Source: an uncultured Sutterella sp.
Lineage (GTDB): Bacteria > Pseudomonadota > Gammaproteobacteria > Burkholderiales > Burkholderiaceae_F
Reading direction: 5' to 3'
Length of the DNA stretch: 64,000 bases
Assembly: GCA_902463725.1 (NCBI GenBank)
Contig: CABQGK010000010.1
Location: 31,599-95,598, forward strand
The position numbers and the translations under genes are program-made. The notes beneath the pieces are model-generated. The model was not told where the DNA came from, made no database searches, and saw nothing but the letters and a program-made list of their open reading frames with translations. Position 1 is the stretch's first letter. Every line of letters starts with the position of its first letter. This document shows positions 59,265-64,000 of the stretch, piece by piece.

Positions 59265-60632
59265 TTAGTTATTAAAGCGCTTATGTTCAATGCGCCGGCC
59301 GATGGGTTTACCTTCAAAGCCCTTTTCAAGCGAGTAGACCAAGTGCCCGCGCACAAACGTATGCGTAATGCGGCAATCGACCTGACGGCCTTCGTAGGCC
59401 GTGAACTTGTTCTTGTAGTAGAGCGTCTCAGGCGTAATCGTGTAGGACTGATTGGGATCGATGAGCACAAGATCCGCATCAAACCCTGGGGCGATTTCGC
59501 CCTTACCCGTCATACGGAAACGCTGCGCGGCGTTCGTCGAGAGCGCCTTGGCAAGAATCACGGGGCTGATATGGCGCTTGAGTACCGCCTCATCAAACAT
59601 CGCGTCCATGCAGTTCTGCGCGGCTGAGATCCCACCCCAAGCCTTAAAGGCGTTCGGGTCGCTCTTGAGATCCGGCGTGCAGGGCGAGTGGTCCGAGACC
59701 AGCATCTGCACTTCACCCTTGGCGAGCTTGTCCCAATTCTGCTTTTGGTGCACGCGGTCACGAATGGGTGGCGAGCACTTGGCCTTGGGACCAATCGCGT
59801 CGAGATCTTCTGTGGCAAGCAGGAAGTAGTGCGGGCAGCTCTCAAAGCTCGCGTTCTGCCCAGCGTCAATCGCTTTTTGCACTTCGTCCATCACTTCCGT
59901 GCAGGAACAATGGGCGATATGGATGCGGCAACCCGCTTCTTTGGCGATCATGAGCACACGGCGTGCGGCTTCTAGTTCGGTGAAGATGGGACGCGTGGCC
60001 ACGTAGTCGGAGACCTTGGTGAGCCCCGCCTCTTTGGCTGCGCGCCCGAGGCCATCCGTAATGGAGGCGTTTTCGCAGTGCACAACGAGAATACCGTCGT
60101 GCTTAGCGATTTCTTTGCAGCCCTGGTAGAGCTCAAAGTCGGTCACGTTCTTAAAGTCACCGGGCTTACCTGACCCACACGTTGCCACAAAGGCCTTGTA
60201 GGCGTAGACACCCTCTTCGGCCATGGGACCGATGTCAGCGAGATTCCAGGGAACGAGCCCACCCATGGGGCTATAGTCCACCCAGCACTGATCTTTGGCT
60301 GCCTCAAGTTTGAGCTTGAGCGTTTCCACATTGGTCGTGGCGGGCACGGTGTTGAGCGGCATTTCCACAAAGCTCGTGATACCGCCTGCCGCCATGGCCT
60401 GCGTGCCGGTCCAGTAGCCTTCCCACTCGGTGCGACCCGGCTCACTAATGTGCATATGCGGGTCCACCATCCCTGGCATGACGTACTTGCCGCTCGCGCA
60501 GACCACCTGATCAGCGCCTTCGAGGTCACGGCCGATTTCGGCGATACGGCCATCTTTAACGCCGATATCGAGTTTTTCGACACGGTCAGCAAGAACCACT
60601 TGCCCACCTTTGATGATCAAATCGAATTTCAT
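59265..60632 (-). CDS. allB: Allantoinase
   Basis: 455 residues from the ATG at 60632 (GGAGG 8 nt upstream), the usual AllB length. Opens the hydantoin ring of allantoin to allantoate. Metal-site motifs of the dihydroorotase/hydantoinase fold are all present: D-P-H-M-H-I-S-E-P-G, Y-K-A-F-V-A-T-C-G (carboxylated Lys), V-V-H-C-E-N, H-I-A-H-C, and S-D-H-S-P-C. S-E-P-G-R-T-E-W-E-G is shared with E. coli AllB, which argues against plain hydantoinase. Downstream of, and 19 nt from, a transporter gene. Confidence 0.93.
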   Translation of the reverse strand: MKFDLIIKGGQVVLADRVEKLDIGVKDGRIAEIGRDLEGADQVVCASGKYVMPGMVDPHMHISEPGRTEWEGYWTGTQAMAAGGITSFVEMPLNTVPATTNVETLKLKLEAAKDQCWVDYSPMGGLVPWNLADIGPMAEEGVYAYKAFVATCGSGKPGDFKNVTDFELYQGCKEIAKHDGILVVHCENASITDGLGRAAKEAGLTKVSDYVATRPIFTELEAARRVLMIAKEAGCRIHIAHCSCTEVMDEVQKAIDAGQNASFESCPHYFLLATEDLDAIGPKAKCSPPIRDRVHQKQNWDKLAKGEVQMLVSDHSPCTPDLKSDPNAFKAWGGISAAQNCMDAMFDEAVLKRHISPVILAKALSTNAAQRFRMTGKGEIAPGFDADLVLIDPNQSYTITPETLYYKNKFTAYEGRQVDCRITHTFVRGHLVYSLEKGFEGKPIGRRIEHKRFNN

Positions 60633-60651
60633 GGTTTCCACCTCCATTCAA

Positions 60652-62082
60652 TCAAGCAATATTAAAGGCCTGCTGGATGTAGAGCGCTGCCGAGGCGATC
60701 ACACCAAGGATCAGCATGAGCGGCGTGTAAAAGCGCAACCACTTGAAGAAGTCCACCTTGGCAATCACGAGCGTTGCCACAAAGAAGCCCGAGGTCGGGA
60801 AGAAGATGTCGGTGAGCTGTCCACCCCAAGCATTGGCGCTAACCACCGTCTGCTGAGAAATATCCAGAAGCGAAGCCAACGGAGAGAGCACCGGCATCGT
60901 GAGCACCGTGAGCGCCGTAGCACCCGGGATCAAGAAGTTGAAGATCGACTGTTCCCAGAAGATGCCGATAGCCGAAACCGCGGGCGGCAGCGACGCGAGC
61001 GCATTCGAGAGGAAGAAGACGATCGTATCCGTAATGTTACCCTTGTCCATCACCACCGCAATGGCGCTTGCAACACCGCAGAGCAGTGCGCCAACCATCA
61101 AGTCACGCATACCGGCATTGATATCGTCGCAGATCTGCTGCGGCCCCTTGCCAGCGATCGCAGAAGAAACAATACCGATAAAGAGGAAGAGACCACCAAT
61201 TTCCTTAAAGCCCAAACCGCGCGAGAGGATCAGATAAATCGCAATCGGAAAGAGCACCAAGAGCGAGCACCCAGCCCAAATCTGACGCTGCGTGAAGGTA
61301 AGATCCTTCTTGTCGCCCTGCTCAGCGAGGAGCTCGGCCTTGATTTCATTGTCGGTATCGTACGTCAGCGAGGCCGTGGGGTTTTTCTTCACGCGACTCG
61401 CGTAGATCATCACATAGGCAATCGCCACCACGATCACGAGCACCAACACGCCAGCGCGGAAGGCAGAGCCCGAGAACATCGGGATCTGAGCAATCACTTG
61501 CCCCATACCCACAGAACCAGGAATCGTAATGCCGAACGTAAACCCAAGGCACGGCCCAAGAAGCGCCACAGCAGTAGCGGTCATGCCGTCATAGCCTAGC
61601 CGATAAAAGAGCGGGAGGAACACTGGGAGGTACGCAAGCGAGAGCTCCGGCACCCCGATGAACGCCGCAAGCAACGAGAGCACCACCATCAGAATCGGTG
61701 CTACCAAGAAGCTACTCGAGCCCACTGCGCGAGAGAGGCGCTGAACGCCGAGGTCAATCAGCCCAGCACGCTTGATCAGGCCCATACACGCGCCCACCAT
61801 GAAGGTGAGGAACACAATGCCGCTAGCACGTTCCAAACCTGCCGGCACAGCCGTGATCAGATCCATCAGGCCTACCGGGGATTGAGCCACTTCTTTATAG
61901 GTGCCTGCAACCACCAAATTCTGCATACCATGCGCGGTCTGCATCATCTGCCGCTCGTAATTACCCGCTGGCACGATGTACGTAAGCGCAGCCATCACGA
62001 GGATGAAGCATGCCAGAACAATGTAAATGTCTGGCATCTTGAAGCCTTTCTTCTTTTGCTGAACGTTGTTCTTCTCTGTCAT
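60652..62082 (-). CDS. YfcC/DcuC-superfamily transporter of the ureide module
   Basis: 476 residues. About 12 membrane segments with a cytoplasmic Lys-rich N-terminus (Q-Q-K-K-K-G-F-K-M-P-D). Family features: Y-I-V-P-A-G-N-Y-E-R, V-G-A-C-M-G-L-I-K-R, F-T-F-G-I-T-I-P-G-S-V-G, L-P-P-A-V-S-A-I-G-I-F-W-E-Q-S, and the final F-F-P-T-S-G-F-F-V-A-T-L. Relatives carry basic amino acids or other amides. Wedged between carbamoyltransferase copy 2 and allB, it is likely to carry allantoin, allantoate or an exchange product. Confidence 0.86.
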   Translation of the reverse strand: MTEKNNVQQKKKGFKMPDIYIVLACFILVMAALTYIVPAGNYERQMMQTAHGMQNLVVAGTYKEVAQSPVGLMDLITAVPAGLERASGIVFLTFMVGACMGLIKRAGLIDLGVQRLSRAVGSSSFLVAPILMVVLSLLAAFIGVPELSLAYLPVFLPLFYRLGYDGMTATAVALLGPCLGFTFGITIPGSVGMGQVIAQIPMFSGSAFRAGVLVLVIVVAIAYVMIYASRVKKNPTASLTYDTDNEIKAELLAEQGDKKDLTFTQRQIWAGCSLLVLFPIAIYLILSRGLGFKEIGGLFLFIGIVSSAIAGKGPQQICDDINAGMRDLMVGALLCGVASAIAVVMDKGNITDTIVFFLSNALASLPPAVSAIGIFWEQSIFNFLIPGATALTVLTMPVLSPLASLLDISQQTVVSANAWGGQLTDIFFPTSGFFVATLVIAKVDFFKWLRFYTPLMLILGVIASAALYIQQAFNIA

Positions 62083-62144
62083 TTTGAATTCCTTTGGCTA
62101 AGCACGGTTGAGCAAGGTGCGCTGCCGAGATCTCTCCCTAGCGT

Positions 62145-62198
62145 TCAGGCTGCGACCGCGAGTGGGTCTTTGCCACGCTTGCGGTCGCAGTCACTGAA
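62145..62198. other. Hairpin between carbamoyltransferase copy 2 and transporter
   Basis: CTGCGACCGC (62150-62159) / GCGGTCGCAG (62181-62190), extended by TTCAG/CTGAA outside. No T-run. Its sequence differs from the hairpins after copy 1, so the duplicated block ends at the carbamoyltransferase stop codon. Confidence 0.65.
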
Positions 62199-62209
62199 CT
62201 TAGGTGCCG

Positions 62210-63238
62210 TTAATTAACGCCGACCACTGCAGCGAGCAGTGCCATACGTAGCGCTACCGAGAAGCCGATCGCGCGGAAGTAGAGCTGGTGTTCGGTGTTG
62301 TCAATGCCGAAATCAAATTCACCAGGGTTGCGCGGCAGCGAGTGATGCACGCCCACGGTCTTGCCGGTCTTGGCCTTGATGTTCTTGAGCATGTCAAGGC
62401 TCACGTAGTAGTTGGCCATCTTCTTTTCGAAGTCAGCGCGGTTCGGATCGTCCTTCTTGACGGAGCAACCCGGCAAGTAGATGAGATCCACGTTGGTGTC
62501 CGCGTAGAGCTCTTCGTTCTGAGCACGCGTCAGGTCAAAGTGCTCTTCAAAGTTCGCCCCCATCGCTTTGAGCTTTTCACGCACGATTTCCGGCGTGCGC
62601 AACTCACTCGTACCCGTATAGATAATCTTGGCCCCCATCGCAGCGAGCGCGAGCGCAAAGGACTGACCCGAGCGAGCACGCGAGAGGTCCGGCGTTGCGA
62701 TCGCAACCGTCACCTTGCTCAAATCACCAAAGGCACGCCAGCAGGTATAGGAGTCCAAGAGCCCCTGTGTGGGGTGCGTGACATGACCGTAGCCGCCGGA
62801 AATCACCGGTGCGCAGTGCCCTTCGATTTCTTTGAGCGCGCCGAGTGCTTCCACGTCGTTGGGGTGACGCATCACGATGACGTCCGCGTATTCACTCGTC
62901 ACACGCAAGCTGTCGGCCAAGCTTTCATTCTTCGCCACGGAGCTGTTGTGCGTCGGGTCCGCCTCAGTAATCACCGAGCCGCCCAAACGGTGCATCGCGT
63001 TTTCATGCGAGCAGCGCGTACGGGTCGAAGGTTGGAAAAAGAGCGTGTAGAGAACCTTGCCTTCCAGCAGGTTCGTACCCGTGCGCATGAAGGGTTCAAG
63101 CATTTCCGCCGCCTGATAGAGGCTTAGGATTTCCTCACGCTTGAAGTCATCCAAGAACGTGATGTTACGGCCGCGCATATGCGTGGCGTCGAGCACTTCG
63201 CGGATATCGCGGGCTTTGAAATTGAGATCGAGTGCCAT
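62210..63238 (-). CDS. Carbamoyltransferase-fold enzyme of the ureide module (copy 2)
   Basis: 342 residues, protein identical to the copy at 56894-57922, including the intact carbamoyl-phosphate site and the missing aspartate-binding T-R-V-Q. At DNA level I find two differences close to the 3' end (around 62247 and 62253, both silent) and none elsewhere in the stretches compared. Here it is followed by the transporter and allB instead of carbamate kinase, so the same enzyme is fed into two different operons. Confidence 0.85.
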   Translation of the reverse strand: MALDLNFKARDIREVLDATHMRGRNITFLDDFKREEILSLYQAAEMLEPFMRTGTNLLEGKVLYTLFFQPSTRTRCSHENAMHRLGGSVITEADPTHNSSVAKNESLADSLRVTSEYADVIVMRHPNDVEALGALKEIEGHCAPVISGGYGHVTHPTQGLLDSYTCWRAFGDLSKVTVAIATPDLSRARSGQSFALALAAMGAKIIYTGTSELRTPEIVREKLKAMGANFEEHFDLTRAQNEELYADTNVDLIYLPGCSVKKDDPNRADFEKKMANYYVSLDMLKNIKAKTGKTVGVHHSLPRNPGEFDFGIDNTEHQLYFRAIGFSVALRMALLAAVVGVN

Positions 63239-63277
63239 GGTTGTGGCTCCTATGTTGTGTCTTTGAAAGGTGAGCAG

Positions 63278-64000
63278 TTAGATTTCCACGTCGCGGTGGC
63301 AATCCTTCGAGTAGATGTAGCTGAAGGGCTCGCGGCCAATGCCGTAGCCAGCCTGCACGGAGAAGGCACCCATCCAGATGAAGTCTTCGCGCTTGACAGG
63401 GATCCACTCATCGTCGAGCAGATACATCCCTTCGCCCTCGTAGATGTAAGCGCCGTGCTCCTGCACATGCGTCTCGCAGATGTTGTGGCTGGCACCCGGA
63501 TCAAAGGAGAGGATGTGCATGTTCATGTCGAACGCTTCGTTGATCGGCAGGAAATCCTTCACATGCACGTTGGCCATGCCGTCGTAGTCGCGGAACGCCA
63601 CGTCGTTGATGTTGCCAAAGACGGCCCAGGGCTGAAGTCCCTTCGGATGCGGCACATAGCGCTGCTTATAGAGCAGAATGCGGCCTTCTTTGCCGTTGAC
63701 GTTCTTAAAGCCAATACCAACGCCCGCAGGTGCATAGGCGTAACCACCCTGCTTGAGAACCTGGGATTCGGAACCCACGGTGACCTCGAGCTCGATGCAA
63801 CCATCGAGCACGTAGAGGAAACTTTCTTCGTGGCAGGCCGTAGCATAGGGGTATTCCGTGTGAGCCGTTGCACCCAATTTACCAATGAGCTGCACAAAGC
63901 CAGCACCCATCTTTGGGGTGCAGAGAATCGTCATCACGGCGTCTTTGATGCCGGGGATCACATTCGTGACACGTCCCTGCGGGGTGATGATGGCGTAGCT
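63278..64000 (-). CDS. allE: (S)-ureidoglycine aminohydrolase (copy 2, cut by window end)
   Basis: Partial. 241 codons are visible, from residue about 19 to the stop; the missing start would lie near 64054. Identical in protein to allE at 57962-58738 over this length, with the same metal-ligand motif E-T-H-V-Q-E-H-G and C-terminus R-D-V-E-I. 39-nt spacing to the carbamoyltransferase gene as in copy 1. Confidence 0.93.
   Translation of the reverse strand, partial: SYAIITPQGRVTNVIPGIKDAVMTILCTPKMGAGFVQLIGKLGATAHTEYPYATACHEESFLYVLDGCIELEVTVGSESQVLKQGGYAYAPAGVGIGFKNVNGKEGRILLYKQRYVPHPKGLQPWAVFGNINDVAFRDYDGMANVHVKDFLPINEAFDMNMHILSFDPGASHNICETHVQEHGAYIYEGEGMYLLDDEWIPVKREDFIWMGAFSVQAGYGIGREPFSYIYSKDCHRDVEI

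Larger units (their letters stand above)
62210..64000. repeat. Direct repeat of 56894-58684 (carbamoyltransferase-allE cassette)
   Basis: At least 1.79 kb repeated in the same orientation with a 5316-bp offset, reaching the window edge, so its full length is unknown. The left boundary falls at the carbamoyltransferase stop codon. Identity is almost complete, pointing to recent duplication or ongoing gene conversion. Confidence 0.93.

Noticed and set aside
59073..59627. 184-codon plus-strand frame
   Set aside because: Most of it runs antisense to allB; the 5' part crosses the allB terminator.
1..64000. tRNA or rRNA genes
   Set aside because: I looked for cloverleaf-type arms and conserved rRNA segments and saw none; a tRNA scan would be needed to exclude them.

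Overview
The window (about 64 kb, mostly GC-rich apart from one AT-rich islet) looks like the chromosome of a gut-type betaproteobacterium, most plausibly a member of the Sutterellaceae (Burkholderiales). The reasons are an ESPR-type autotransporter, a Fur-type operator, proteobacterial transporters, and an unusual number of periplasmic fumarate-reductase-like flavoproteins, which is typical of anaerobic, asaccharolytic Sutterella relatives. The taxonomic call is an inference from gene content only.

Layout. 0.1-2.5 kb: polar amino-acid (cystine-like) ABC transporter. 2.6-4.6 kb: small exported proteins (a LEA-like repeat protein, a His-rich protein) and a PAP2 phosphatase. 5.7-11.2 kb: a giant autotransporter with glycine-rich and ~120-residue repeats. 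12.1-18.9 kb: a tightly overlapping aromatic-amino-acid 'supra-operon' aroF-aroB-aroA-aroC-(chorismate mutase)-aroE::aroK-aroQ. It is preceded at 18.96-19.09 kb by a classical ribosome-mediated attenuator whose 20-residue leader peptide is packed with Phe, Tyr and Trp codons. Gene order and protein signatures resemble clostridial clusters more than proteobacterial ones. 19.4-23.6 kb: an unknown protein, a BRCT protein, a MetE-C-like methyltransferase and an SGNH hydrolase. 23.9-26.4 kb: an ISL3-like IS remnant abutting an AT-rich islet of four unknown membrane/secreted proteins. 26.6-29.3 kb: TetR regulator divergent from a P1B metal ATPase. 29.5-31.7 kb: exported flavoprotein and a hemolysin III-like protein. 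31.8-36.2 kb: divergent PLD-helicase-DUF3427 and HNH endonuclease genes, a likely defence pair. 36.3-40.4 kb: two-component system plus Tat-exported flavoprotein reductase. 40.5-44.7 kb: Fur-box-controlled ABC importer with two FmdE-like proteins that lack the cysteines. 44.8-48.3 kb: FMN/FAD reductase divergent from a DcuC-type transporter. 48.4-51.6 kb: TetR regulator, flavoprotein reductase and its tetraheme cytochrome c. 52.2-64 kb: a ureide (allantoin) module. It holds an NCS1 permease, an AraC regulator, carbamate kinase, an aspartate-carbamoyltransferase-like enzyme, ureidoglycine aminohydrolase (AllE), allantoinase (AllB) and a YfcC-type transporter. The carbamoyltransferase/AllE cassette is present twice, almost identical in DNA.

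How it fits together. Four separate flavoprotein reductases, each with its own regulator or partner, suggest respiration on several small organic acceptors. The ureide module would take up a purine breakdown product, open the ring, release ammonia and route the last carbamoyl group to ATP through carbamoyl phosphate and carbamate kinase. The aro supra-operon makes chorismate from DAHP onward and appears to be tuned directly by charged Phe/Tyr/Trp tRNA supply. The strongest new-looking item is the multi-aromatic attenuator. Next are the Fur-linked FmdE-like importer operon, the duplicated ureide cassette and the AT-rich membrane-protein islet.
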